NCBI GenBank assembly: GCA_029239355.1
Contig: JAQZAZ010000012.1
Span: 1-64,000 of the forward strand
From: Sphingobacterium sp.
GTDB taxonomy: Bacteria; Bacteroidota; Bacteroidia; Sphingobacteriales; Sphingobacteriaceae
Direction: 5' to 3'
DNA length: 64,000 bases
The notes beneath the pieces were generated by a model. It did no database searches and was not told the DNA's origin. It was given only the letters and a program-made list of their open reading frames with translations. Each line of letters starts with the position of its first letter. Positions within the stretch are counted from its first letter, which is position 1. Shown here in pieces: positions 19,318 through 29,521 of the stretch. Both the position numbers and the translations under genes were made by a program.

Positions 19318-20508
19318 ATGTCAAAACTTATTAATTTAACTGTCTTCAGAGAATTTTTAAAATCTAGCTTTGCTGGTGGGATTATTCTTTTTTCCTGTGT
19401 TATCTTGGCACTGATCGTAGCAAATACGTCTCTTTATGGGGCTGTCATGGATTTTCTTCTTCAAGAAGTAGGATTTGAAACCGAAACTATCCAGCTAAAA
19501 TATTCTTGGCTTTTGTGGCTTAATGACGGATTGATGGCTATTTTCTTCTTATTAGTAGGATTGGAGATTAAGAGAGAAATAGTCGAGGGCGAATTATCTT
19601 CAGTAAGTAAAGCTGTTCTTCCCATTTTGGCCGCAGTGGGTGGAGCATTATTGCCCGCGTTAATCTATGCTGCGATTAATCAAAATGCTACGGATACCGC
19701 ACACGGATGGGGGATCCCAATGGCTACGGATATTGCATTTGCGCTTGCTGTTATCACCCTTTTGGGAAATAAAGTTCCGGCAAGCCTCAAGATCTTTTTG
19801 GCTGCTTTGGCTATTGTGGATGATTTGCTTGCGATTTTGGTCATTGCTTTGTTTTATAGCAGTGGAATTCATGCGACCTATCTATTTATTGCGCTAGGGA
19901 TATTTGCTTTTCTGATCATTCTAAATAAACTTGGTGTAAAAGCCCTATGGGCCTATCTTATTCCCGGAGTATTCATTTGGTATTTTATCCACCATTCGGG
20001 CATTCATGCAACTATAGCCGGAGTTTTGGTTGCCATGACGCTACCTACAACGCCAGATGAAAAAGAATCTCCGCTGGAAAAACTGGAGCATCTGCTGACC
20101 AAGCCTGTAAATTTTATAATCATTCCTTTGTTTGCTTTCGCAAATACATTAATTCCAATTCATGCTGAAATGGTTGGCGGTTTAACATCCAAATTGGGGC
20201 TGGGTATTATTGCGGGATTGATTGCAGGAAAATCAATTGGTATATTTGTGATTTGTTTTATTGCTAAAAAAATGAAAATAGCGCAACTTCCAGAAGGTGC
20301 AAGTTGGCCGCAGATATTCGGCGTTGGTTTATTGGGAGGTATTGGTTTTACCATGTCTATCTTCATATCTATCTTATCTTTTAACGATGCCTTTTTGATT
20401 GAGGAAGCTAAATTTGCGGTGCTCATTGCTTCTCTTTGTGCAGGTATATTAGGATACACATTGTTGAGATTGGCTGATACTTCCAAAAGTAACTTTAGGT
20501 TAAAATAA
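19318..20508 (+). CDS. nhaA: Na+/H+ antiporter NhaA
   Basis: 396 residues with about 12 transmembrane helices. The family hallmarks are present: NDGLMAIFFLLVGLEIKRE near the N-terminus, GWGIPMATDIAFALAV, and the paired aspartates in LAIVDDLLAILVIAL that bind Na+ or H+. NhaA exchanges two protons for one Na+ and supports growth in alkaline or saline conditions. It appears to be a single-gene unit. Confidence 0.95.
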   Translation: MSKLINLTVFREFLKSSFAGGIILFSCVILALIVANTSLYGAVMDFLLQEVGFETETIQLKYSWLLWLNDGLMAIFFLLVGLEIKREIVEGELSSVSKAVLPILAAVGGALLPALIYAAINQNATDTAHGWGIPMATDIAFALAVITLLGNKVPASLKIFLAALAIVDDLLAILVIALFYSSGIHATYLFIALGIFAFLIILNKLGVKALWAYLIPGVFIWYFIHHSGIHATIAGVLVAMTLPTTPDEKESPLEKLEHLLTKPVNFIIIPLFAFANTLIPIHAEMVGGLTSKLGLGIIAGLIAGKSIGIFVICFIAKKMKIAQLPEGASWPQIFGVGLLGGIGFTMSIFISILSFNDAFLIEEAKFAVLIASLCAGILGYTLLRLADTSKSNFRLK

Positions 20509-20630
20509 CGAAGATTCGGTAGGGGACTTCTGAGGACATATTTTCTATGTAACTCCTAGCGTAACAAATGCTGACATCATATATAGATTAGTTTTAGTAA
20601 CTTAGCGCATATTTAATAAAATAATAAAAT

Positions 20631-21860
20631 TTGAGATTTACTGAATTTGGTTTTGTTCCGGAATTGGAAGAGGGCTTAGAAAGCATGATGTTTGAAGAGG
20701 CTACGCCTATTCAGGAACAGACAATCCCCGTCATTAAGAAGGGTAGTGATATGATTGCCTGTGCGCAAACAGGTACCGGTAAAACGGCCGCATATATGTT
20801 GCCAATTTTAGATGCTGTTGCGAGAGATGCAAAGGAGTCTATTCGCGCGATTATCCTGGTTCCGACAAGGGAATTGGCACTGCAAATAGATCAACAGATC
20901 ATGGGCATGTCTTATTATACAGGGGCGACATCTATCTCCATATATGGAGGTGGAGATGGCATGGGCTACGAACAACAGAAACGAGCTATTCGGGAAGGGG
21001 TTAATATTATTGTTGCTACCCCCGGTCGATTGATCAGCCATCTTACGTCGATGAAAGTCGATTTAACTCATCTGACGCATTTCGTACTGGATGAAGCGGA
21101 TAGCATGTTGGATATGGGCTTTCAAGATGATATATTGCGTATAGTCAGTTACTTACCTAAAAAAAAGCAAATGTTGCTTTTTTCAGCAACTATGCCCCTC
21201 AAGATCCGGAATTTTGCGCGGAAGATTCTTTATAAGCCGGTTGAGGTCAATATCGCTATTTCAAAACCCTCAGAAGGTATAGACCAACGCGCATATCTGG
21301 TATATGATAAGCAAAAAATGGATCTTTTGAAGATCATTTTACAAGACGTTAATTATGTTTCTGTGATTATCTTTGCTTCGCAAAAAACTACCGTTAAATT
21401 ACTGGCGCAAGAACTCCAAAAGCAGGGTATAGATGCCGAAGGCTTTCACTCAGATCTTGAGCAGGCTAAACGCGAGGATATCATGAGTAGATTTAGATCA
21501 CGTCAGGTTAGGGTGCTTGTGGGAACAGATGTTATCTCACGTGGTATCGATATCGTAGGTATCAGTCTGGTTGTAAACTACGATGTCCCACCAGATCCCG
21601 AAGATTATGTACACCGTATAGGACGTACTGCACGTGCAGCGACAACGGGTACAGCGATTACTTTTGTGAATGATAAAGATCAGCAGCGCTTTTCCCAGAT
21701 CGAAAACCTGATCGGTTATCCCGTAGAACAAATCGCTTTACCGGAAGGCTTTGAAGCTGGGCCTGAATATAATCCGGCAAAGAAAAGCAGCAATCCACAA
21801 AATCGAAGACGTTTCAATAAGAACAAAAATAAAAATTACCAAAAACAGAAAAGAGCTTAA
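20631..21860 (+). CDS. DEAD-box RNA helicase
   Basis: 409 residues. All core motifs are visible in order: Q motif FEEATPIQEQ (21-30), AQTGTGKT (45-52), PTRELALQ, TPGRL, DEAD, SAT, then RGIDI and HRIGRTAR in the second RecA domain, followed by a basic, Asn- and Lys-rich tail (FNKNKNKNYQKQKRA) that likely binds RNA. The start codon is TTG at 20631, giving the conserved MRFTEFGF opening; no ATG occurs before the Q motif in a plausible place. A role in ribosome assembly or RNA decay is inferred from the family. Confidence 0.93.
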   Translation: MRFTEFGFVPELEEGLESMMFEEATPIQEQTIPVIKKGSDMIACAQTGTGKTAAYMLPILDAVARDAKESIRAIILVPTRELALQIDQQIMGMSYYTGATSISIYGGGDGMGYEQQKRAIREGVNIIVATPGRLISHLTSMKVDLTHLTHFVLDEADSMLDMGFQDDILRIVSYLPKKKQMLLFSATMPLKIRNFARKILYKPVEVNIAISKPSEGIDQRAYLVYDKQKMDLLKIILQDVNYVSVIIFASQKTTVKLLAQELQKQGIDAEGFHSDLEQAKREDIMSRFRSRQVRVLVGTDVISRGIDIVGISLVVNYDVPPDPEDYVHRIGRTARAATTGTAITFVNDKDQQRFSQIENLIGYPVEQIALPEGFEAGPEYNPAKKSSNPQNRRRFNKNKNKNYQKQKRA

Positions 21861-21887
21861 TGATAAATTAAGCTCTTTTCTGTTTTT
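21841..21887. terminator. Perfect 20-bp-stem terminator overlapping the helicase stop codon
   Basis: Bases 21841-21860 are the exact reverse complement of 21868-21887 around the loop TGATAAA. The helicase stop codon is 21858-21860, so the last six codons form the 5' arm. A5 and T5 ends make it bidirectional, also serving the convergent VOC gene. Confidence 0.85.
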
Positions 21888-21932
21888 ACCCAATGTTCGC
21901 TTCGATTGGGCCTATTCTATATATGATAGGGA

Positions 21933-22298
21933 TTATTCTGTTGCCCATACGGCCAATTCATAACCATCGAGGTCTTTGAATTGAAATCGTTTACCACCAG
22001 GAAAGCTAAAGATATCTTTAACGATAGTGCCACCCGCACGGACGACTTTATCACGTGTGGATAGCAAATCATTCGAATAAAGGACAACCAAAATACTACC
22101 GTTTACCGGTGTACCGACTGTAAATCCTCCATCCACATATTTACCATCAAAGGCTGTATACTCAGGGCCATAATCTGTAAAGTTCCAGCCAAAACTTGCT
22201 GAATAGAATTTTTTAGCTCTCTCAAGATCGCTAGATATAAATTCAAGGTATTGAATTTGTTCGTGGATAAGTTTGTTTTCAGAAGAAGAATTGCTCAT
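21933..22298 (-). CDS. VOC family protein
   Basis: 121 residues with a single glyoxalase-like module: QYLEFISSDLERAKKFYSASFGWNF at the start and FPGGKRFQFKDLDGYELAVW at the end, the latter carrying the metal-ligand-type Glu of VOC enzymes. It belongs to the group of small VOC proteins with unknown substrate. Unlike the VOC gene near 4 kb it has its own transcript, convergent with the helicase gene. Confidence 0.82.
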   Translation of the reverse strand: MSNSSSENKLIHEQIQYLEFISSDLERAKKFYSASFGWNFTDYGPEYTAFDGKYVDGGFTVGTPVNGSILVVLYSNDLLSTRDKVVRAGGTIVKDIFSFPGGKRFQFKDLDGYELAVWATE

Positions 22299-22484
22299 GA
22301 TATTGTTTAATTTATATTGTCATTTATTGGAAGAATCTACCTGAATTTCCGACATCAAGGGGATGTCGGATGTTATGTAAATATAGGATTTTCTCCGAAC
22401 AGAATTTAGGCTTCTTTGTTTGAATTGACATCGTTTAATCCGATATCAACCATACCATATTACTCAAAAGCCACTTTTTATGTA

Positions 22485-23363
22485 TTAATTTTCTGGTTTT
22501 TCTTTTTTTCTACTGATGAGCGCCTGTATAAGTACAGAAAGCATAACCAGGGAAAGCCCGATGTAAAATGAAAGATTGAGCTCTTTGGATTCATTGAAGA
22601 ATAAAAATGCAATCAGGATGGCATATACAGGTTCTAGATTGAGACTTAAATTGAGTGTAAAGGCAGAAATTTTCTTTAAGATTTCTGTGAAAGCAAGGTA
22701 TACAGCAACGGTACAACACAGCGACAAAATTAGCAGGTAAATGAGATCCATTGTATTGGGGATAAAAGATGATATCGGATAATAATAAAGATAACAGGGG
22801 AGGATCAACCCAAGACCAACACTTCCACCAATCATTTGATAATAGTTGATGACTATACTGCTGTGTCGCCTGACCAGGCGTTCATTATAAATTGCATAAA
22901 GCGAAGCAAAGGCCGGTGAAATGATCCCGAAAATAATACCCAATTGATGTGCTGTATCAAAATGAAATATTAAAGCTATACCACAAAGCGTTAGTCCACT
23001 CAGAAAAAACTCTGAACTTTTAAATCTCGTTTTGTTAATGATAGGAGCAAAGATTGCAGTAAAGAAACTTGCCATACAGTAACAAACTACCCCGATTGAA
23101 ATATTGGAGTATTTGATACTGGCATAAAAAAGTAGCCAGGAGGCGGTAATCAATAGGCCATTTTTTGCAATCGCTAATTTTTCACGCAAGCTGATTTCAT
23201 TGGTTGCTTTTGACCATTTTGAAATAAGAAAAAGGAAAATGGCCGAAAAAAATACACGATACCAAGTTAGCATACCTTCATTGAGACTGATGACTTTGCC
23301 CAATACACCAGATATGCCTAAACATACCACAGCGAGATGTAGTATGAAATATGAATGTTTCAT
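22485..23363 (-). CDS. EamA family (DMT superfamily) transporter
   Basis: About 292 residues with ten hydrophobic segments arranged as two EamA repeats; the second ends with the conserved helix-pair region LSLNLEPVYAILIAFLFFNE. Such proteins export amino acids or small metabolites. The ATG at 23363 (MKHSYFILHL) is preferred to one ten codons earlier because it begins the first helix directly. A stand-alone gene; substrate unknown. Confidence 0.87.
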   Translation of the reverse strand: MKHSYFILHLAVVCLGISGVLGKVISLNEGMLTWYRVFFSAIFLFLISKWSKATNEISLREKLAIAKNGLLITASWLLFYASIKYSNISIGVVCYCMASFFTAIFAPIINKTRFKSSEFFLSGLTLCGIALIFHFDTAHQLGIIFGIISPAFASLYAIYNERLVRRHSSIVINYYQMIGGSVGLGLILPCYLYYYPISSFIPNTMDLIYLLILSLCCTVAVYLAFTEILKKISAFTLNLSLNLEPVYAILIAFLFFNESKELNLSFYIGLSLVMLSVLIQALISRKKEKPEN

Positions 23364-23642
23364 AAAATGTTGTCTTCCAGATCTATCTTTCAAAAGACAG
23401 ATACTATTGTTATAAAATTTGATTGAGAATAAAAAACATGGGGAATCAGCCGATTATTCGGTGCCATGCTTTATTAATATTTATTATTAAGCGATTGGAG
23501 GAGGAAGACAGCTTGTTCTGTTCATAACATTCTATTTCTTACCCGAAGATAATAAAATCCAGTGGTTTAATTCAAATAATTTTAGCAAAAATCAGTAATT
23601 AGTTAAAGGGAATTGTATTTTATATGATGACTAAAAGCGAAT

Positions 23643-23668
23643 AAAAAGGGCTAAATTTTCGTTAGCCC
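23643..23668 (-). terminator. Terminator of the LytTR-associated RND operon
   Basis: On the minus strand, GGGCTAA and TTAGCCC form a 7-bp stem around ACGAAAA, followed by five T. It lies 75 bases past the outer-membrane gene. Confidence 0.75.
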
Positions 23669-23742
23669 TCTTAATTAAACTATTATGATCCTGAATATCC
23701 TCAAGAATTGAGCGAACCAAGCTCAGTATACGCAATGATTTA

Positions 23743-25164
23743 TTACTCGGTATCGTTTCCTCCTCCCAATGCACGGTATAGATCCACCACGGCATTAAGT
23801 TTTTCCCGTTTAATGCTAATCTGTTCGAGATCATTTTGTAAAGCGTTGTTTTGCGCAGTAATGACTTCCAAATAATTTGCCATGCCACTTTTGTATAATA
23901 GGGCAGCGTCGGAAGTTGCTTTGGCCAATGAGTTGGATTTAGCTTCAATCAGCTGAAGTCTCCGGTCGCTATGCTTTATTTTCGCTAAGGCATCCGATAC
24001 CTCCGAAACTGCAAGCATAACAGACTGTTTAAACTGTACCGCTAATTTTTCCCGTTCGATTATCGAAATCTCATAGTTCGTTTTTAACGCACCTTTTTGA
24101 AAGATCGGTTGGGTGATGTTTCCTGCTATTGTTTTTACAATAGACCCCGGTAGATCAAACCAGCGATTGAATTGAAAAGAGTTTGTTCCAATCGAAGGAG
24201 TCAAACTTATCGAAGGATACATAGCTGCTTTGGCCAATCCTATTCTACTGTTAGCTGCAACGACGGCATACTCGGCCGCTTTGACATCAGGTCTCCGGCT
24301 AAGCAGTTCGGCTGGAACTCCCGTTGCCAATGTCCCCCCGACAACAGTTGCATCAAGACCTTCGGAACGCTGGATTTTATCGGGGAAACCACCACATAGT
24401 ATACTTATGGCATTTTCTTCAATAGCGATATTCTGGTCTGCCAGTGGGATCAGCAATTCGGCAGTTTTCTTTTGCGCTTCGGCCTGTTCTACAGCTAAAG
24501 AACTCACGAGCGAGGAATTGTATTGCAGACGTATCATACTCAATGTACTGTCACTAAGTTGTACATTTTTTTGTGCAATCTTTAACTGCTCGTCCAATGC
24601 GACCAGATTGTAGTAAGATTGGATAACCTGAACTATAATACGGGTTTTCAACGCAGATAAATTCTCCTTCTGTCCAAAGAAGTTTGCTAATGCTTCTTCT
24701 TTCTGCATCTTTGCCTTTCCCCAGATGTCTACCTCCCAAGAAAGTCGGAGTGTAGCATTGTAGTCATCCATATAAGGTGTCCCAATAAATTGATCGCTGA
24801 GCGATCCATTCAGGGAATTGGTAGATAACCAAGTTCTATTTGCGCCAACATTTAGATCAAGTGTTGGTAAAAGGCCTTTTTTCGATTGTTTATAGGAGAG
24901 CTCCAGCTGCTGCATACTCAAGAGCGCTACACTAATGTCAGTGTTTTTGATCAGTGCTTTTTCAATAAGCGCGGTCAAATTAGGATCTTTCACAAACTTC
25001 CGCCACGATAATGCCAGTGTATCTGAGGTCAGGACAATTTCGTTATTTCTGAAATTGTCCGGTAACTCCATGTCTTGACGTGTATATTTTTTGCCCACAC
25101 TGCACGAAGCGAGAAGTAGGGAAGTACCTGCTAAAATAGTAATATAGTGATGAAATTTTTTCAT
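23743..25164 (-). CDS. RND efflux outer-membrane lipoprotein, NodT family
   Basis: 473 residues. The signal peptide ends in a lipobox LLAS-C21, so the channel is lipid-anchored, as is usual for NodT proteins. Two OEP repeats follow; the end ENLNAVVDLYRALGG-type closing strand (here KLNAVVDLYRALGG) is the family hallmark. The ATG at 25164 sits one base past the pump stop codon. It completes the adaptor-pump-channel operon running from 29462. Confidence 0.93.
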   Translation of the reverse strand: MKKFHHYITILAGTSLLLASCSVGKKYTRQDMELPDNFRNNEIVLTSDTLALSWRKFVKDPNLTALIEKALIKNTDISVALLSMQQLELSYKQSKKGLLPTLDLNVGANRTWLSTNSLNGSLSDQFIGTPYMDDYNATLRLSWEVDIWGKAKMQKEEALANFFGQKENLSALKTRIIVQVIQSYYNLVALDEQLKIAQKNVQLSDSTLSMIRLQYNSSLVSSLAVEQAEAQKKTAELLIPLADQNIAIEENAISILCGGFPDKIQRSEGLDATVVGGTLATGVPAELLSRRPDVKAAEYAVVAANSRIGLAKAAMYPSISLTPSIGTNSFQFNRWFDLPGSIVKTIAGNITQPIFQKGALKTNYEISIIEREKLAVQFKQSVMLAVSEVSDALAKIKHSDRRLQLIEAKSNSLAKATSDAALLYKSGMANYLEVITAQNNALQNDLEQISIKREKLNAVVDLYRALGGGNDTE

Positions 25165-25165
25165 T

Positions 25166-28100
25166 TTAATCGTTTGTCTTGTCCACGAGTTTTTTTCTTG
25201 AAACCTTCTCCTGTAAATATTGAAACACCAGATACAATAACGGTATAACGATAACACCAAGGATCACCCCGCTTAACATACCCATAGCTGCTCCAGTACT
25301 GATAGAGTGATTACCTGTTGCTGTTCCTCCAGTAGCAAACATCAGCGGGATCATACCCGCTATAAAGGCTAATGAAGTCATTAAAATTGGGCGAAGACGC
25401 GCTTTGGCACCTTCTAGGGCAGAATCAATGAGTGAAGAACCCGCCCGTCTACGCTGCAATGCAAATTCAACAATTAAAATAGCGTTTTTGGCCAGAAGAC
25501 CAATCAACATAATCAGTCCAACTTGCACGTAAATATTGTTGTCCAGACCGATAGCACGTGTTCCTAAGAACGAGCCGATAATCCCTGTCGGGATAGATAA
25601 CAGTACCGCCAGCGGCAACAGGTAACTCTCATACTGCGCGGAAAGCAAGAAGTAGACGAACAATAAGCTCAATGTCAAAATGATCATCGTCTGATTGCCA
25701 GAAGACTTTTCTTCCAAACTTAGTCCTGTCCATTCGTAACTATAGTCCCCTGGTAATTTGTTCAGCACATTTTTCTCCAGTGTTTCCATAATAGCACCAT
25801 TACTGATACCTGGATTACTGACGACATTAATAGTAAGCGAATTGTACAAGTTGTAACGTGTCACGGACTCTGGTCCATAGACTTTGCGAAGTGTTACCAA
25901 TGTATTTACCGGTAGCATTTCCCCTTTGTTGTTCTTGACAAATATTTCGTTGAATGCGTCCTTATCCGTTCTAAAAATTCCGTCTGCTTTTACAGCAATA
26001 CGATAGAATTTACCAAAGCGATTGAAATTCAATGATTGGTCGCCTGCAAAATACGTCTGAACAGACGAAAGCATTTCACTGACATCTACACCAAGCTGAG
26101 CTGCTTTATCTTCGTCAACTTCCAATTCCATTTGTGGATAATCTGCTCTAAACATGGTGTAAGCAAATTGTACACCTGGTTGTTGCATAATCTTCGCAAT
26201 AACAGAATCGGACATCGCTTTAAGCTCTACCGGAGATTTTCCGGCTCTGTCTTGTAGTACAAGTTCGGCACCGTTCATCATACCATAACCATCAACAGGA
26301 GGAGAGCGGAAAGCCATTGCATTACCTTCTTTAACCGTAGTTAGCTTTTGAGAAATCACCTGATGAATCTGATCGATATCATTCATTTCGCCACGTTTTT
26401 TCTTATCCTTTAGACGGATGAATCCTGTTGCGTAAGCAGCACTGGAGTTGTTTCCAATCATATTGAAACCAGTGATACTCGTGTGGCTTTCAATAGAAGG
26501 TAAGTCAGCCAATAGTTTCTCTATTTTTCCTACAGCTTTAGTTGTCCGATCGAGACCGGTACCCGGAGGCATCTCCAAACTGTACACGACAAAGTTATCA
26601 TCTTCCATAGGGACAAAGCTTTTTGACGTACTTGTCATGAGATATCCTGCAGCGCCTATTGTAGCGATAATTAATAACGCTGCTAACCATTTTTTCTTAA
26701 CAAGAAATTTCAGCGAGCCAACGTATCTATTTGTCATATTTTCAAAACCAGCATTAAAGGCTTTGAAAAACCGTTGTGAGAATCCTGTTTTTTGAGTTTG
26801 CCCATCATGATTTTCGGCATGTGTATTTTTCAGTAACAAGGCACAAAGAGCCGGCGTCAACGTCAATGCATTGATTGCTGAAATCACAATGGCGATAACC
26901 AGTGTATAGGCAAACTGTTTGTAAAACATTCCCGATGAACCGGTCATAAAACCGATAGGAATAAATACTGCACACATGACCAATGTAATCGAGATGACCG
27001 CACCGGTTATTTCACTCATGGCACTGTGTGTGGCCTCATTACCGGTCATGGTCGATGTTTCCATCTTACCATGGACAGCTTCAACGACGACAATGGCATC
27101 ATCGACCACAATACCGATGGCCAATACCAAGGCGAAAAGGGTTAATATATTGATGGTAAACCCAAACACCAGTAAGAAAAAGAATGTACCTACGATAGCT
27201 ACTGGTACCGCGATCGCCGGAATAATGGTCGATCGGATATCCTGTAAGAATAAGAAAACAACCAAAAAGACCAAAATGAACGCTTCAATTAATGTCGAAC
27301 GGACTTGAGCGGTACTTTCATCTAGGCGCTCTTTGGTACTTATCAGTTTAAATATCTTGATTCCAGGAGGAAATGAGCGTTGCGCTATTTCGATCTGTTT
27401 ATCGATACCTATTTCAATTTCGTTGGCATTGGAACCAGAAGTCTGGAAAATACCAATAGTAACTGTATTTAAACCATTGTTTTGCGAATTACCACTATAA
27501 CTTATCGAACCGAATTCTATCCGGGCAACATCTTTCAACCTGACGATCTGAACATCATTATTTTTAACAATAATGTTTTCATATTGTTCCGGAAGATTCT
27601 TTTTCCCTTTATATCGAATCACATATTCCAATGGTGCCTTTGATTCTTCACCTAGTTTTCCGGGTGCGGACTCCAGACTTTGCTTGGAAATGGCAGCGAT
27701 GACTTCTTGGGGTACAAGACCATAACTCGCCATTTTCTGAGGATTCAACCAAACGCGCATAGAGTAATCTTTCGAACCAAATACCATAGCCTGACCTACA
27801 CCCGGAACACGTTTGATCTGTGGAATCAGGTTGATATTCACATAGTTCTGTAGGAATAGTTCATCATATTTTTTGTTATCCACAGTATAGATATTAAAAA
27901 TCATGATCATACTATTCTGTTGTTTGGAGGTCGTCAATCCCATCCGCACAACTTCCTGTGGCAGGATCGGTGTTGCCTGTTGCACCCTGTTCTGTACGTT
28001 TACAGCTGCTTGATCTGGATTTACACCAGCCTTAAAGACAATACGTACGGAGAATGTACCATCGTTACTTGCTGTTGAGGTAATGTATTCCATGTCCTCA

Positions 28101-28315
28101 ACGCCATTGATCTGCTCCTCCAGCGGTGTGACAACTGACCGTAATACGGTCTCGCTATTTCCCCCCGGATAACTTCCTGTGACTTGGACGGTTGGTGGAG
28201 CGATATCTGGGAACCGCGTCTGTGGTAGCCTTAATAGGCCGATGATTCCTAGGATAACAAATATGATAGATATAACAGTTGCCAAAACTGGTCTGTCAAT
28301 AAATTTCTTAAGCAT
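25166..28315 (-). CDS. RND family multidrug efflux pump (AcrB/HAE1-type)
   Basis: 1049 residues, the length of AcrB. The N-terminal cytoplasmic stub MLKKFIDRPVLATVI, the helix-4 proton-relay pair in GIVVDDAIVVVEAV and the helix-10 Lys in GLLAKNAILIVEFA are all present, as are the two large periplasmic loops of the porter domain. It exports drugs or lipophilic compounds by proton antiport. It closely resembles the second pump in this window, so the two systems are paralogous. Confidence 0.95.
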   Translation of the reverse strand: MLKKFIDRPVLATVISIIFVILGIIGLLRLPQTRFPDIAPPTVQVTGSYPGGNSETVLRSVVTPLEEQINGVEDMEYITSTASNDGTFSVRIVFKAGVNPDQAAVNVQNRVQQATPILPQEVVRMGLTTSKQQNSMIMIFNIYTVDNKKYDELFLQNYVNINLIPQIKRVPGVGQAMVFGSKDYSMRVWLNPQKMASYGLVPQEVIAAISKQSLESAPGKLGEESKAPLEYVIRYKGKKNLPEQYENIIVKNNDVQIVRLKDVARIEFGSISYSGNSQNNGLNTVTIGIFQTSGSNANEIEIGIDKQIEIAQRSFPPGIKIFKLISTKERLDESTAQVRSTLIEAFILVFLVVFLFLQDIRSTIIPAIAVPVAIVGTFFFLLVFGFTINILTLFALVLAIGIVVDDAIVVVEAVHGKMETSTMTGNEATHSAMSEITGAVISITLVMCAVFIPIGFMTGSSGMFYKQFAYTLVIAIVISAINALTLTPALCALLLKNTHAENHDGQTQKTGFSQRFFKAFNAGFENMTNRYVGSLKFLVKKKWLAALLIIATIGAAGYLMTSTSKSFVPMEDDNFVVYSLEMPPGTGLDRTTKAVGKIEKLLADLPSIESHTSITGFNMIGNNSSAAYATGFIRLKDKKKRGEMNDIDQIHQVISQKLTTVKEGNAMAFRSPPVDGYGMMNGAELVLQDRAGKSPVELKAMSDSVIAKIMQQPGVQFAYTMFRADYPQMELEVDEDKAAQLGVDVSEMLSSVQTYFAGDQSLNFNRFGKFYRIAVKADGIFRTDKDAFNEIFVKNNKGEMLPVNTLVTLRKVYGPESVTRYNLYNSLTINVVSNPGISNGAIMETLEKNVLNKLPGDYSYEWTGLSLEEKSSGNQTMIILTLSLLFVYFLLSAQYESYLLPLAVLLSIPTGIIGSFLGTRAIGLDNNIYVQVGLIMLIGLLAKNAILIVEFALQRRRAGSSLIDSALEGAKARLRPILMTSLAFIAGMIPLMFATGGTATGNHSISTGAAMGMLSGVILGVIVIPLLYLVFQYLQEKVSRKKLVDKTND

Positions 28316-28352
28316 TTTATTTTAAATTTTAGATATCGTGTACTGCAAGTTT

Positions 28353-29462
28353 TTACTTTTTTGTTGGTTGTACCTGCATTCCGTCATTAAGCATATCAAT
28401 TCTATTCATTACGATTTTTTCACCTGCTGTCAGACCTGATTTGAGCAGATACGCGTCGGCTGTATTGCCCGCAATTTCGATCTGCTTCATGGCAATTTTG
28501 TTTTTGTCTCCGATGACATACACAAAATAGCGGTCCTGGATGTCTTTAACTGCGGCCATAGGAACTAATAATACGTTGTCGTGCGCTTTTTTTAAGATGA
28601 CTTTGGCAGAACCTCCAGAACGAAGAATTTTATCAGGATTGGCAAAGCCTGCCTTGAGTGTTATACTGCCCGTTGTTCGATCAATGTTACCACTAGCCAT
28701 TTCTACTTTCCCAGGATGATTATATACAGTTCCATCAGCGAGGATCAATGTTGCCTCCTGATTACTGGATTTGCTATGTTGATCTTTCATAAAGGTTATA
28801 AAATCCGCCTCACTCAATGAAAAATAAACATTTACCGTATTAATTTCTGATAATGTTGTCAATGGTGTCGCATCTGCAGGAGTAATTAAATTTCCAATTC
28901 GATTTGGAATCCTGCCAATATAGCCGCTAACTGGAGCATTGATCAGGGTAAATCGCGCATTGATTTGCGAGGAACCTAAGGCCGCTTGTGCTTGTGCAAC
29001 CTGAGCTTTTGAAGCAGCGTAATTCGCTTCGGCTGTTTTAAGCTGAAGTTCGGTATACACCTTGCCTTCTACCAACGGTTTGATTTTTTCAATTTCCAGT
29101 TTCGCATTTTGTTCTGCAGACAATGCTGCCTGATAGGCTGCTCTGCTATTGTTTACTTGTTCATTGTATACATCTCCTTTGATTTTGAAAAGAGCTTGGC
29201 CTTTTGTGACATAATCGCCCTCTTTTACGTAAATCTGCTCCAGATAACCAGTTATCTGAGCTTTTACGTCGACATTGACGGTGCCTTCCAGTGTACCAGG
29301 ATATTTTTTTTCTGTTTCCGCATGTGCGGGTGATAATTCGATAAAGTCAACAGTAACTGCCTGTTCTTGCGGTTGTTCTTGGTTGCCTCCACAGGACGAT
29401 AATAGCGTAGCTGCTGTAATAAATGTAAGGATAGGTTTTAAAGTCATCGTTCTTAGTGCCAT
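28353..29462 (-). CDS. RND efflux adaptor, HlyD/AcrA-type lipoprotein
   Basis: 369 residues. A lipobox LLSS-C24 anchors it to the membrane. The lipoyl halves GYLEQIYVKEGDYVTKGQAL and INAPVSGYIGRIPNRIGNLI flank a short helical hairpin, followed by beta-barrel and membrane-proximal domains, as in AcrA. A second ATG at 29447 (MTLKPILT) is an equally good start. It heads the pump operon and lies 228 bases downstream of the LytTR regulator gene; a tandem direct repeat stands in that gap. Confidence 0.92.
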   Translation of the reverse strand: MALRTMTLKPILTFITAATLLSSCGGNQEQPQEQAVTVDFIELSPAHAETEKKYPGTLEGTVNVDVKAQITGYLEQIYVKEGDYVTKGQALFKIKGDVYNEQVNNSRAAYQAALSAEQNAKLEIEKIKPLVEGKVYTELQLKTAEANYAASKAQVAQAQAALGSSQINARFTLINAPVSGYIGRIPNRIGNLITPADATPLTTLSEINTVNVYFSLSEADFITFMKDQHSKSSNQEATLILADGTVYNHPGKVEMASGNIDRTTGSITLKAGFANPDKILRSGGSAKVILKKAHDNVLLVPMAAVKDIQDRYFVYVIGDKNKIAMKQIEIAGNTADAYLLKSGLTAGEKIVMNRIDMLNDGMQVQPTKK

Positions 29463-29521
29463 TTTATCATTTTATATAAAGCAAAAGAAAGAATTCTTTT
29501 AAGGGATGTTGCAAGGAAATC

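Noticed and set aside
23631..23948. Minus-strand frame overlapping the end of the NodT gene
   Set aside because: Runs in another frame across the NodT C-terminus and its terminator; a shadow of the real gene.
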